Below are positions 8,097 to 16,790 of a DNA stretch of 64,000 nt, piece by piece. How positions within the stretch are numbered: the stretch's first letter is position 1; every line of letters begins with the position of its first letter. The notes under the pieces were generated by a model. The model was not told the DNA's origin and did no database searches. It saw only the letters and a program-made list of their open reading frames with translations. The stretch is from Comamonas kerstersii (GTDB lineage: Bacteria > Pseudomonadota > Gammaproteobacteria > Burkholderiales > Burkholderiaceae_C), in contig NZ_VZOT01000002.1 of assembly GCF_008801935.1 (NCBI RefSeq), forward strand, positions 310,001 through 374,000. Direction: 5' to 3'. Made by a program: the position numbers and the translations under genes.

Positions 8097-9017
8097 TCAG
8101 GTATTGCTGCCAGAAGCCTGCGCGCGCATCTGCGCCTGTCTGCGCAGCTGCATGGCGCCTTCCAGCACCAGCATGGCCACACCCGCACCAATCAGCGCAT
8201 ACATGGGCTCCTGCCCGGGCTGCACACGCTCGCCCATCAGCAAGGCGGCCACCACCAGCAGCAGCGGCTCTACATAGGACAACAGCCCGAACAGCCCCAG
8301 CGGCAGCAGGCGGCTGGCCGTCATGTACAAAGCCAGCGCCACCGCACTGAGCACGCCCAGCAAAGGCACCAGCGCGTGCAGCGGCGCTGTCTGCGTCACG
8401 GCCTGCCAGCCCGTGTAGCCGGCCGAGGCATCCCCCCAGGCAAACCAGGCGCACACAGGCAGCATGAGCAGCACATCCAGCCAGTGGCCTGCAAAGCTGT
8501 TGGTGTGGAGCTTGCGCCGCAGCACAAAGTAGGCGGGGTAGCCAATCACCACCACCCAGGTGGACCAGGCCACACTGCCTGCACGCCACAGCTCCCAGGC
8601 CATGCCGCAGCCTGCCAGCGCCGAAGCAGCAGCCTGCCAGGGCGTGAGCCGCTCCTGAAACACCAGCCGCCCCGCCAGCACCATGGCCAGCGGGAGCACA
8701 AAGTAGCCCAGCGACACCGGCAGCGCATGCCCATGCAGCGGTGCCCACATGAAGAGCCACAGCTGCACACCGGCCAGCAGCGAAGACAGCAGCAGCATCA
8801 GCGCAAACGGCCAGTGCTCACGCGCCCGCTGCAGCAGCGCCAAGACAGCCTTGCCCTGACTGCTGTAGCACAGCCATGCCGTCGTGAACGGGATGGTCAT
8901 GAGCATGCGCCAGCCAAAGATCTGTTCACCCGTCAGCGGCTGGAGCAAGGGGGCCAGGTAGTAAATGCCACCAAAAATGCACGAGGCCACTACCGAAGCC
9001 GCTACGCCCTGAAACAT
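8097..9017 (-). CDS. EamA/DMT-family transporter, RarD-like
   Basis: A 306-residue protein with ten predicted membrane helices in two repeats (EamA domains), starting MFQGVAASVVASCIFGGIYY. FGWRMLMTIPFTT, QLWLFMWAPLHGHALPVSLGYF and SYVEPLLLVVAALLMGE match the RarD group (chloramphenicol-sensitive-protein family). Start 9017 is chosen because GGGAGTGGGG precedes it and the long upstream frame is non-hydrophobic. Substrate unknown. It diverges from the pseudouridine synthase gene, sharing about 190 bp of upstream sequence. Confidence 0.82.
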   Translation of the reverse strand: MFQGVAASVVASCIFGGIYYLAPLLQPLTGEQIFGWRMLMTIPFTTAWLCYSSQGKAVLALLQRAREHWPFALMLLLSSLLAGVQLWLFMWAPLHGHALPVSLGYFVLPLAMVLAGRLVFQERLTPWQAAASALAGCGMAWELWRAGSVAWSTWVVVIGYPAYFVLRRKLHTNSFAGHWLDVLLMLPVCAWFAWGDASAGYTGWQAVTQTAPLHALVPLLGVLSAVALALYMTASRLLPLGLFGLLSYVEPLLLVVAALLMGERVQPGQEPMYALIGAGVAMLVLEGAMQLRRQAQMRAQASGSNT

Positions 9018-9210
9018 CCCCACTCCCTTATGCTTGTGCGCACGATGACGCTCACTTACCGGTGAGCATGCGCCAAAACAGCGCACGCGCGCACCAAACC
9101 AGTGATTCTCGCTATTTTTCGCCCTTGCGCGTGCACATATTTGGCGAAGGTGCGACTCCACGTCTGCGCCAGCACTACACTTGCGCGCTTTGCGCCCTGC
9201 TCCCACCACC

Positions 9211-10026
9211 ATGACTGAAGCTACTGACCGCCCCTGCTACACCCATCCGCTGGACATCCTCTGGCAGGATGAAGACATGGTCGTGGTCTACAAGCCCGCA
9301 GGCTGGCTGGTGCACCGCACGGCCATTGCCCGCCATGAAACCCGCTTTGTGCTGCAGACCCTGCGCGACCAGATCGGCCAGCACGTCTGGCCCGTGCACC
9401 GGCTCGATCAGGGCACCTGTGGCGTGCTGGTATTTGCGCTGAACAAGGAAAGCTGCCAGAAGCTGGCAGCCTGCTTCATGGACCACACGGCGCACAAGCA
9501 CTACCTGGCGCTGGCGCGCGGCTGGCTGCCTGATGAGGTGGATGTGGACTACGCCCTCAAGCCCGACGATGCACCGGAAGACGCCCCCGCACGGCCTGCG
9601 CAGACCCTGCTGCGCTGCCTGGCCCACCTGGACTGGCCCGAGGCCTATGACCCGCGCCACCCCAGCACGCGCGTGTCGCTGGTGGAAGCCCTGCCCAGGA
9701 CGGGCCGCCGCCACCAGATTCGCCGCCACTTGAAGCACACCTCCCACCCCATCATTGGTGACGCCACCCACGGCAAGGGCCCCCTGAACCGCTGGTGGGC
9801 CGAGCGCATTGGCCTGCACCGTCTGTGGCTGCACGCGCATGCGCTGAGCATTCCCCATCCGCGCACGGGCGAAGTCATGCATTTCTGCGCGGACTGGCGC
9901 AAGCTGGCCCATGTACCGGAAGTGCAGCAGTGGCAGCAATTGCTGACCCTGCCCGGCTGGCAGGCCACGGCACGCGGTCTGCCAGCCAGCTGCGGCATCA
10001 CACTTCCCAGCACACAGGCCTTATAA
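9211..10026 (+). CDS. truC: RluA-family tRNA pseudouridine synthase (TruC-like)
   Basis: A 271-residue enzyme with the RluA-family active site HRLDQGTCGVLVFA, where Asp is the catalytic nucleophile. N-terminal DILWQDEDMVVVYKPAGWLVHR and the later TGRRHQIRRHLKH and GDATHGKG also fit. The length and YKPAGWLVH start match TruC, which modifies U65 of certain tRNAs, rather than the longer RluC/RluD with an S4 domain. ATG 9211 is preferred over TTG 9181 because similarity begins just after it. A palindromic repeat that can form a hairpin follows the stop codon. Confidence 0.85.
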   Translation: MTEATDRPCYTHPLDILWQDEDMVVVYKPAGWLVHRTAIARHETRFVLQTLRDQIGQHVWPVHRLDQGTCGVLVFALNKESCQKLAACFMDHTAHKHYLALARGWLPDEVDVDYALKPDDAPEDAPARPAQTLLRCLAHLDWPEAYDPRHPSTRVSLVEALPRTGRRHQIRRHLKHTSHPIIGDATHGKGPLNRWWAERIGLHRLWLHAHALSIPHPRTGEVMHFCADWRKLAHVPEVQQWQQLLTLPGWQATARGLPASCGITLPSTQAL

Positions 10027-10030
10027 AAAA

Positions 10031-10112
10031 CATAGCTGCCTGCGCAAAAAATAAAAGGGCTTCAGATAGATAAGTATCTGAAACCCTTTATTTATCAGCG
10101 CTAGCAGCTATT
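10031..10112. repeat. Palindromic intergenic repeat, copy 1
   Basis: Outer arms CATAGCTGCCTGCGC and GCGCTAGCAGCTAT flank an inner stem AAAGGGCTTCAGATA/TATCTGAAACCCTTT. It sits between the convergent truC-like and DHH genes, starting 4 bases after one stop and ending 4 bases before the other, so it probably also terminates both transcripts. Confidence 0.8.
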
Positions 10113-10116
10113 AAAT

Positions 10117-11118
10117 TCAAGCTTTCTTGGGCTTGATCCATTTGCCTTCTTCGTCAAACTCCAGCAGCGGGGCAGGCACGAATTCGTAGGTCGCTGCACG
10201 ATCGGCCTTGAGCTCACCCGAGAGCAGATCCAGCAAACGCTCGTTGTCCATCTTGAAGCCGCAGGCCTGGGCATGGCCGCCGCCGCCAAAGCTCTCGGCC
10301 AGGGGAATGCAGTTGAATTCCGAGCGCGAACGCAGGCCCACCTTCACGCCCTTGGTGCCTGCGTGCCACATCAGTGCAAAGCTGCCGCTCTGGCGCGAGA
10401 GGATGTCGCCCACCTGGCTGTGGAACACGCCGGGGCTGTTGACCATCAGGCCCTGAAAACCATTGAAGGTCAGCACCTGTGCGCCATTGGCGATGTCTTC
10501 ACACAGACTCTGGAACTTCTCATCCATCGCACCGCCGCGCGCCATGAAGGCAGTTTCCTGCTCAGGCGTGAAGGCGGCAATCTCAGCCCAGCGCTCAAAG
10601 GTACGTGGCTCCATGTCCAGTGCCGCCAGGAAAGGAGCGCTTTCTGCAAATTCCCACTTCCAGATGTCGCGGTCTTCGATGTACTTGATCAGGCCGGGCA
10701 CGGGCTTTTCGGGGTGGAAGAACTCCCAGGCCAGCTTGGCACCAGACTTGTTCATGTCAAAGTGCACCACGCCGCAGTTGCACTGGTAGCCCTCCAGCTT
10801 TTCGGCCGCGCTCTTGTGGTGGTCCAGCACCACCAGCTTGCTGACCTTGGCTTCAATGGCAGTCAGCAGTTCGGGGCCAAAGGCAAAGTCCATCACATAG
10901 ACCGCGCGGCCATCGAGCTCGCCCAGGTCTTCCACGGTCTGGATTTCACCGTGGTCCAGCCCCCGGTATTCGGCCTTGTCACCAAAGTACAGCCACGCAG
11001 CCAGCGCCGCGCCAAAGCCGTCCGCACAGCGACGACCGTGGTAGAGGATGTAGGGGCGCGCATCGTTTTCCAGCGATGGCTGCACCAGCAATTGCAAAGG
11101 AAGAATGTTTTTTCTCAT
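10117..11118 (-). CDS. DHH/DHHA1-family phosphoesterase
   Basis: A 333-residue protein. The N-terminal part has HGRRCADGFGAALAAW and VMDFAFGP, and the signature histidines in VVLDHHKSA (about residue 100), all metal-binding motifs of the DHH family. The C-terminal DHHA1 motif is GGGGHAQACGF. Family members hydrolyse short oligonucleotides, cyclic dinucleotide products or pAp; which one applies here cannot be told. The ATG at 11118 is chosen because MRKN.. begins the conserved part; the frame extends to 11196 without conserved content. Confidence 0.82.
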   Translation of the reverse strand: MRKNILPLQLLVQPSLENDARPYILYHGRRCADGFGAALAAWLYFGDKAEYRGLDHGEIQTVEDLGELDGRAVYVMDFAFGPELLTAIEAKVSKLVVLDHHKSAAEKLEGYQCNCGVVHFDMNKSGAKLAWEFFHPEKPVPGLIKYIEDRDIWKWEFAESAPFLAALDMEPRTFERWAEIAAFTPEQETAFMARGGAMDEKFQSLCEDIANGAQVLTFNGFQGLMVNSPGVFHSQVGDILSRQSGSFALMWHAGTKGVKVGLRSRSEFNCIPLAESFGGGGHAQACGFKMDNERLLDLLSGELKADRAATYEFVPAPLLEFDEEGKWIKPKKA

Positions 11119-11425
11119 GTTGTCGCCATTGTCGCTGCGCGATGGTGCTTGCGTACAGCACAAGGCTTTCGCCCAAGGCGCACGCAAGCATTGCATGCAA
11201 GTTTGGAATGTTTCGATTTCGCTACCTCATGCCTGTTTTGCATGCAAATGCGGCCAGAAACCATGAGAAATCAAAAACTTGCCATCCACACCGATACAAC
11301 ATGCACAGGGATTTGTACGTTTACTTACATTCCATTCGCACAGACAGTTTCCACAGGCCGCCCCATAATGACTTCATCCTCGTATCAGTGACTGCTGCAC
11401 GAAGCTGTACCAGCCACCACAACTG

Positions 11426-12616
11426 ATGACTACCGCGAACGACATCACCCCATATCTGGGAAAACTGCTCAGTTTCCGCCATGACATGCATGCGAACCCT
11501 GAGCTTCGCTATGAAGAACACCGCACGGCGGACAAGATTGCGGCCTACCTGAATGCGCTGGGCCTGCCCATCCACCGCGGTCTGGGCAAGACAGGCATCG
11601 TGGCCACCATCTACGGCAAGGGCCACTCCAAAGACAACCCCGGGTGCAGCATCGGCATCCGCGCCGATATGGACGCCCTGCCCGTACAAGAAACCACGGG
11701 CGCTGCGCACGCCAGCTGCGTACCCGGCAAGATGCACGCCTGCGGCCACGATGGCCACACCACCATGCTGCTGGGAGCAGCCACCCTGCTGGCAAAAAAC
11801 CCCGACTTTGACGGCACCGTCCACCTGATCTTCCAACCTGCGGAAGAAGGTGGTGCGGGTGCCAAGGCCATGATGGAAGACGGCCTGTTCAAGCGCTTCC
11901 CCTGCGATGCCGTGTTTGCCCTGCACAACTGGCCATCGCTGCCTCAGGGCCAGATGGCCGTGCGTGTCGGCCCCATCATGGCATCGACCATGCGCTTTGA
12001 AATCCGCGTGCGCGGCAAGGGCGGCCACGCTGCCATGCCCCACAAGACGCTGGACCCTATTCCTGTCGCCTGCGCCATCGTCAGCCAGCTGCAGACCCTG
12101 GTCTCGCGCGGCGTAGACCCACTGGACAGCGCAGTGCTGACCATTGGCAAGATCGAAGGCGGCACGGTGGAAAACATCATCCCCGACGAAGCAGCCATCT
12201 ATGGCACGGTGCGCACGCTCAAGAAGTCCACACAGGAATACATGATCGAGGGCCTCAAGCGCATCTCCAGCCATGTTGCTGCTGCCCACATGTGCGAGGC
12301 TACCTACATCCACAAGCCCGGCTACCCCAACACCACCAACACCGCCAAGGAAGCCCGCTTCATGGCAGACGTGATGGCCGAGCTGGTCGGCAAGGACAAT
12401 GCCTTCCCCGACATTGAACCTGCCATGACCGCCGAAGACTTTGGCTTCATGCTGGAAGAGGTGCCCGGTGCCTATGGCTGGATTGGCAATGGCAAGAACG
12501 GCCAGCCCGGAGTGGGCCTGCACAATCCTGGCTACGACTTTAACGACGACAATATCGAGCTGGGATCCCGCTTCTGGAACCAGCTGGCACGCCGCTGGTT
12601 CGAGCAGGCACGTTGA
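11426..12616 (+). CDS. M20-family amidohydrolase (hippurate/N-acyl amino acid hydrolase-like)
   Basis: A 396-residue cytosolic metallopeptidase-like hydrolase. RHDMHANPELRYEEHRTA, GIRADMDALPVQE, HACGHDGHTTMLLGAA, FQPAEEGGAGA and AMTAEDFGFMLEEVPG follow the M20 order. The Cys-Gly-His-Asp region and the Glu pair give the di-metal ligands. Enzymes of this type remove acyl groups from amino acids such as hippurate or N-acetylated amino acids. A terminator and then a Bug-type binding protein follow in the same direction; a functional link is possible but unproven. Confidence 0.88.
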   Translation: MTTANDITPYLGKLLSFRHDMHANPELRYEEHRTADKIAAYLNALGLPIHRGLGKTGIVATIYGKGHSKDNPGCSIGIRADMDALPVQETTGAAHASCVPGKMHACGHDGHTTMLLGAATLLAKNPDFDGTVHLIFQPAEEGGAGAKAMMEDGLFKRFPCDAVFALHNWPSLPQGQMAVRVGPIMASTMRFEIRVRGKGGHAAMPHKTLDPIPVACAIVSQLQTLVSRGVDPLDSAVLTIGKIEGGTVENIIPDEAAIYGTVRTLKKSTQEYMIEGLKRISSHVAAAHMCEATYIHKPGYPNTTNTAKEARFMADVMAELVGKDNAFPDIEPAMTAEDFGFMLEEVPGAYGWIGNGKNGQPGVGLHNPGYDFNDDNIELGSRFWNQLARRWFEQAR

Positions 12617-12643
12617 TAGCACCATAAGCACAGCGTTTACCAA

Positions 12644-12666
12644 CCGCACCCCAGGTGCGGTTTTTT
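12644..12666 (+). terminator. Rho-independent terminator after M20 amidohydrolase
   Basis: Stem CCGCACC/GGTGCGG with a 3-base loop followed by T6. Its position rules out a start at 12655 for the next gene and supports ATG 12682. Confidence 0.85.
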
Positions 12667-12681
12667 GTTTCTGGACTCACC

Positions 12682-13671
12682 ATGACCACTGCACGCCCTC
12701 TCACACGTCGCACCCTTTTGCTGGCAAGCGCAAGCCTCGCTGCCTCCGGCCTGAGCACGCTCAGCCATGCCAGCGCCCCATGGCCCAGCAAGCCCATCCG
12801 CATGATCGTGCCCTACCCCGCTGGCGGTGTGAATGACGTGGTCGCCCGCATGTTTGGCGACCTCATGGCCCAGAGTCTGGGCCAGCCTTTTGTGGTGGAA
12901 AACAAGCCGGGGGCTGGCGCCACCATTGGCATTGCGGAACTGGCCAAGGCCAATGATGCCCACACTTTTGCCTTTGGCGCCATCAGCCCGCTGACGCTCA
13001 ACCCCTACCTGATGCCAGTGGCCTACCACCCGCTGGAGGACATACAACCCGTTGCCAGCGTGATGTATTCCCCCGTGCTGGTGCTGGCCACCACAGCCTT
13101 TGCTGGCAAGACATGGGACGATGTACTGGCACAGGCTCGCACCAGCCAGGGCGTGAGCGTAGCTACTTCAGGCTACGGCACGCTGGCCCACATCATGGTG
13201 GAGCAGCTGATTCGCGCCACCGGCGGCAACTTTGTGCACGTGCCCTACAAAGGCGGCAGCCAGCTGATCACCGATGCCGCAGGCGCACAGTTTGACCTGC
13301 TGCTGGCCAACCCTTTTGCACCCATCAACGCACTGATCGAGCAAGGCAAGCTGCGCGTGCTGGCCACCACCGGCCCTGCACGCCCTGCCTCCTACCCCCA
13401 ACTGCCCACACTGGGTGAGCTTGGCTTTGACAAGGCCAATCTGGTGTCCATGTTCGGCTTTTATGCACCCAGCAACACACCACCCGAGGTGGTGGAGCGT
13501 TTCAATCAGGAAGTGCAGCGTCTGCTTGCCACCAGCGACATGCAGCAGCGCCTGCGCAAGCTCGACAACACACCCCACCCCATGAGTGTGGAAGACTTCA
13601 CGGCAGCCATTCGCCGTGACTACGCCCTCAATGGCGTGCTGATTGAAAAAGCAGGCATCAAGGCCCAGTAA
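12682..13671 (+). CDS. Bug-family tripartite tricarboxylate transporter binding protein
   Basis: A 329-residue periplasmic solute-binding protein of the TctC/Bug group. The N-terminus RPLTRRTLLLASASLAA looks like a Tat signal (twin Arg), ending near SHASA. The mature part shows the Bug motifs WPSKPIRMIVPYPAGGVNDVVAR, VVENKPGAG, HVPYKGG and the C-terminal GFYAP..TPPEVVERFNQE. There are no TctA/TctB membrane subunits nearby, so this is one of the orphan receptors that are numerous in Comamonas, Bordetella and relatives. Ligand unknown. Confidence 0.87.
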   Translation: MTTARPLTRRTLLLASASLAASGLSTLSHASAPWPSKPIRMIVPYPAGGVNDVVARMFGDLMAQSLGQPFVVENKPGAGATIGIAELAKANDAHTFAFGAISPLTLNPYLMPVAYHPLEDIQPVASVMYSPVLVLATTAFAGKTWDDVLAQARTSQGVSVATSGYGTLAHIMVEQLIRATGGNFVHVPYKGGSQLITDAAGAQFDLLLANPFAPINALIEQGKLRVLATTGPARPASYPQLPTLGELGFDKANLVSMFGFYAPSNTPPEVVERFNQEVQRLLATSDMQQRLRKLDNTPHPMSVEDFTAAIRRDYALNGVLIEKAGIKAQ

Positions 13672-13682
13672 GCCTTGAACCA

Positions 13683-13718
13683 CGCATCAGGGCGGCACTC
13701 CTGTGCAGCCCTGATGCG
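13683..13718. terminator. Hairpin between convergent Bug and ylqF genes
   Basis: Perfect 11-bp stem CGCATCAGGGC/GCCCTGATGCG with a 14-base loop, centred in the 56-bp gap between two convergent stop codons. No T-run follows, so terminator function is likely but weak. Confidence 0.45.
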
Positions 13719-13727
13719 CACAGCCGC

Positions 13728-14672
13728 TTACCAGCGCTTGACGCCTTTTTTCTTGGCGGCGGCAATGGCTTCTTTCTTGGCGGCGCGCTCGGCATCAGCA
13801 ATGGCAGCAGCAGCGGCCCATTGTTCAAACTCTTCGGGCGTTTCCAGCGTGATACGGCCCAGCATATGGGTGCGGTAGTCGGTAATCACCACCTCGGCCG
13901 CCTTTTGCGTATTCACGCGGCCGCCGCTCATCACACAGCCGCGCTTGCGGCCAATGGCTTCAAGCAGCTCGTAGTCCGGCATGTCACGAATTTGCTCCAG
14001 CGTCATGCCCAGCTTGTAGCGTTCGTTCAGGTTCTGGGCATAGTGCTTTTGCAAAATCAACAGCAGCTCCAGCGCCACCAGCTCTTCGTCATAGGCATTG
14101 CGGCCAATCGAGCCTGATGCCGCCAGGTTAAAGCCGCTTTGCTCGATCGAGATACGCGGCCACAGCATGCCGGGAGTGTCCCAGAGGTAGAAATCATGAT
14201 CCAGCACGATGCGCTGCTCATCCTTGGTCACACCGGCTTCGTCGGCGGCCTTGGCCTGCTTCTTGCCGCTCATGGTGTTGATCAGGGTGGACTTGCCCAC
14301 ATTGGGCACGCCGCAGATCAGCACGCGCATGGGCTTGGCCATGCCGCCACGGTTGGATGCCAGCTGGCGGCACACTTCCACCAGACGGCGTGCCGGTGCA
14401 ATTTCTTCTGCATCCATGGCAATGGCGCGGGTGCCTGGCTGGGCGTTGTACCAATCCAGCCAGAGCTGGGTCTTGACGGGGTCGGCCACGTCCTGCTTGT
14501 TCAGCAGCTTCATGCGGGGCTTGTGTCCGGTCAGCTGCTGCAGCAGCGGGTTGAAGCTGGAGCCTGGAATGCGCGCATCCAGCACCTCAATGACCACGTC
14601 AATGTCTTTGACGCGCTCCTCGATGAGCCTGCGCGTGGAGTTCATGTGACCGGGGAACCACTGGATTGCCAT
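13728..14672 (-). CDS. ylqF: Ribosome biogenesis GTPase YlqF/RbgA
   Basis: A 314-residue circularly permuted GTPase: the G4 motif NKQD (about residue 58) comes before the P-loop GVPNVGKST (about 121) and the G3 motif DTPG (about 165). The start MAIQWFPGHM is the usual opening of the family. It takes part in late assembly of the large ribosomal subunit. The Lys/Ala-rich C-terminus AAKKEAIAAAKKKGVKRW is likely RNA-contacting. Confidence 0.92.
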   Translation of the reverse strand: MAIQWFPGHMNSTRRLIEERVKDIDVVIEVLDARIPGSSFNPLLQQLTGHKPRMKLLNKQDVADPVKTQLWLDWYNAQPGTRAIAMDAEEIAPARRLVEVCRQLASNRGGMAKPMRVLICGVPNVGKSTLINTMSGKKQAKAADEAGVTKDEQRIVLDHDFYLWDTPGMLWPRISIEQSGFNLAASGSIGRNAYDEELVALELLLILQKHYAQNLNERYKLGMTLEQIRDMPDYELLEAIGRKRGCVMSGGRVNTQKAAEVVITDYRTHMLGRITLETPEEFEQWAAAAAIADAERAAKKEAIAAAKKKGVKRW

Positions 14673-14755
14673 GGACGTGCTTTCTCTTTTTTGGAATCAA
14701 TGCTTGGGGGCGCAAGGATAATCGCAAGCTGTTTTCTCGTCACAGCTGCCTCATC

Positions 14756-15004
14756 ATGACCACCCAACACCCCAAGTCATCGCGCTCTCCACTCAACAAC
14801 GACATGCTGGTGCGTGGCGTCATCCTGGTACTGATCGGGCTGGTGCTGCTGATAGCACCGCATTTCATGGCCGCATCGCCCACGCGTGAGCTGTTTGTGC
14901 ACGCACGCATCCCCGCCTGGTTTGCGCTGGTGCTGGGCGCAGCCTTCATGGGGCAGTATGCGCTGCGCCGCCGCAAAGAGCAGCAGCACGACCAGCCATC
15001 TTGA
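14756..15004 (+). CDS. Small two-helix membrane protein, unknown function
   Basis: An 82-residue product with two hydrophobic segments (about 20-36 and 49-65) and a basic C-terminus LRRRKEQQHDQPS. The ATG at 14756 directly precedes the hydrophilic MTTQHPKSS leader; the frame upstream to 14666 overlaps the divergent ylqF start and is not convincing. No family recognised. It diverges from ylqF and converges on the chemoreceptor gene. Confidence 0.6.
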   Translation: MTTQHPKSSRSPLNNDMLVRGVILVLIGLVLLIAPHFMAASPTRELFVHARIPAWFALVLGAAFMGQYALRRRKEQQHDQPS

Positions 15005-15067
15005 TATCGCCTTCGCGGCAGTTACCTTCCGGCTGGCTCAGGCCTGCCGCCGCCAGCGGCAGCCGCC

Positions 15068-16702
15068 CTATGCCGGCAAAGTGTGTGTTGCCTGCAGTTT
15101 GAATACCGCCACCTGCTGAGACAGGTGCCCGGCCTGGCTATGCAGGCTGGCCGCAGCCCGGCTACTGGCCTGCACCAGGTGTGCGTTCTCCTGGGTCATG
15201 CCATCCAGGGCCACCATGGTTTCATGCAGCTGCAGCATGCACTGACTTTGCTCCTGCGCCTTGTGCGTAATGCTGGCCACCAGCCCGCTGACCTGCTGCA
15301 CGTCCTGCACAATGCGCTGCATGCGCTGACCGGCCTCCTGTGCCAGCCCAGCACCAGACTCCATCTGCTCCAGCGAATTGGCAATCAGCGCCTTGATCTG
15401 GCGTGCTGCATTGGCACTGCGCAGCGCCAGTGCCCGCACTTCAGCAGCCACCACAGCAAACCCACGGCCCTGATCACCCGCACGCGCCGCTTCCACGGCA
15501 GCATTCAGCGCCAGAATATTGGTCTGAAAAGCGATGCCATCGATCACGCCCGTAATGGCTGCAATCTCTGTACTCTGTGTCCGCAGCCTGCCCATGCTCT
15601 CCACCATCTGCTGCACCACCACTCCGCCATCACTGGCGGACTGCGCAGCCGACGCCGAGAGCTTGTGCGCCTGATCAGCATGTGCCACCGAATCTGCCAG
15701 CTGCAGACTGATGTGCTCAATGCTCGTCACCGCCTGCTGCAACTGCATATCAGTGTGCTGTGTGCGCTCTGCCAGCTCGGCATTGCCCTGCGAGAGATGG
15801 CTGGCCGTCTGCGCCACATGGGCCACGCCACTGCGCACCTGCGCCACCACCCCGTGCAGCTGCTGCCCCATGCGGTCAAAGGCCCGCAACAGACTGCCCA
15901 TTTCATCCTTGCGGCTATCGCGCACCTGTTCCGTCAAATCCCCATGGGCAATCGCCTCGGCCAGATCCACAGCCCGCGCCAGGGGCTGGGTAATGGAGCG
16001 CGTAATTTCCACAGAAATACCCACGCCAATCACCAGCAACACCACATAGACCAGCAAAGCCCACAGCTGTGCCCGCTGGCGGGCGTCCGCCGCCGCCGCC
16101 GTGGCTGCGTCGCGCTGCGCTTCCAGGTGGGCCAGCCACTGCACCTGTGACTCCAGGTAGCGCTGAGCAGCGGGCTTCAGCGACTCTTTGACCAGGCGCT
16201 CCGCCTCCCAGGCCATCCCCAGATCACGGGCCCTGAAGCTCGCCTCATAGCTCTGCGCCAGCGCTGCCTCTTCCTGCAGCAGGGCCTCACTCAACGGCTG
16301 ACCGTGTGCCATCTCCTGCGCTAGCTCACGAGCCTGCCCAAGATACGTACGTGCCTTGTCCGCAAATGCGGCAATCACGTTTTCTTCCGAAGACAGCACG
16401 CTAGCCAGCGCAGTTTCCACCCCTTTTTGTGTCAGTGCCTGCCACTGCTGGGCCTGGGCAATGCCTGCATCGTGCTGATCCAGACTCAAGGCCGCGCTGT
16501 ATTCCACCTTTTGCAGATAGGCGATCAGCCCTGCTGCCACCAGCACACCGCACAGCAGCAAGCCACCAAAAACGAAGGCCATCTTGGCTGCCACCGGCCA
16601 GTCACGCAGCAAACCTCTTCGAGGAGCAGTGCCAGGGGAGACAGAACGCTTGACCACATCCGCGGCAGGCGCTGGAGCCAGAGAAAGCTTGGTTGATGAC
16701 AT
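15068..16702 (-). CDS. Methyl-accepting chemotaxis protein
   Basis: A 544-residue transducer. There is a cytoplasmic N-terminus, TM1 at about 38-57, a four-helix-type periplasmic domain, TM2 at about 205-227, then HAMP and a long cytoplasmic coiled coil. The signalling tip shows the invariant [21 protein letters not shown] segment, with flanking Ala/Gln/Glu-rich methylation helices. No CheR-binding pentapeptide is present at the C-terminus (ends TLPA). ATG codons at 16702 and 16714 are both possible, and a GTG lies at 16747; ribosome-binding signals are weak for all. Ligand unknown. Confidence 0.88.
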   Translation of the reverse strand: MSSTKLSLAPAPAADVVKRSVSPGTAPRRGLLRDWPVAAKMAFVFGGLLLCGVLVAAGLIAYLQKVEYSAALSLDQHDAGIAQAQQWQALTQKGVETALASVLSSEENVIAAFADKARTYLGQARELAQEMAHGQPLSEALLQEEAALAQSYEASFRARDLGMAWEAERLVKESLKPAAQRYLESQVQWLAHLEAQRDAATAAAADARQRAQLWALLVYVVLLVIGVGISVEITRSITQPLARAVDLAEAIAHGDLTEQVRDSRKDEMGSLLRAFDRMGQQLHGVVAQVRSGVAHVAQTASHLSQGNAELAERTQHTDMQLQQAVTSIEHISLQLADSVAHADQAHKLSASAAQSASDGGVVVQQMVESMGRLRTQSTEIAAITGVIDGIAFQTNILALNAAVEAARAGDQGRGFAVVAAEVRALALRSANAARQIKALIANSLEQMESGAGLAQEAGQRMQRIVQDVQQVSGLVASITHKAQEQSQCMLQLHETMVALDGMTQENAHLVQASSRAAASLHSQAGHLSQQVAVFKLQATHTLPA

Positions 16703-16790
16703 TGCTGCAAACATCTTTACATACGATGCCTGCGAATCTAGCGTCACAAAATGTCAACACTATGACACTCCAATGACAGCCACCCCGTTG

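Noticed and set aside
7128-9065. 645-codon open frame on the plus strand
   Set aside because: It runs antisense through ddh and the rarD-like gene, both with clear motifs; the composition (Gln/His/Arg runs) is typical of a shadow frame.
15044-15062. Hairpin CTGCCGC/GCGGCAG between the small membrane protein and the chemoreceptor
   Set aside because: No T-run on either strand; not sufficient for a terminator call.
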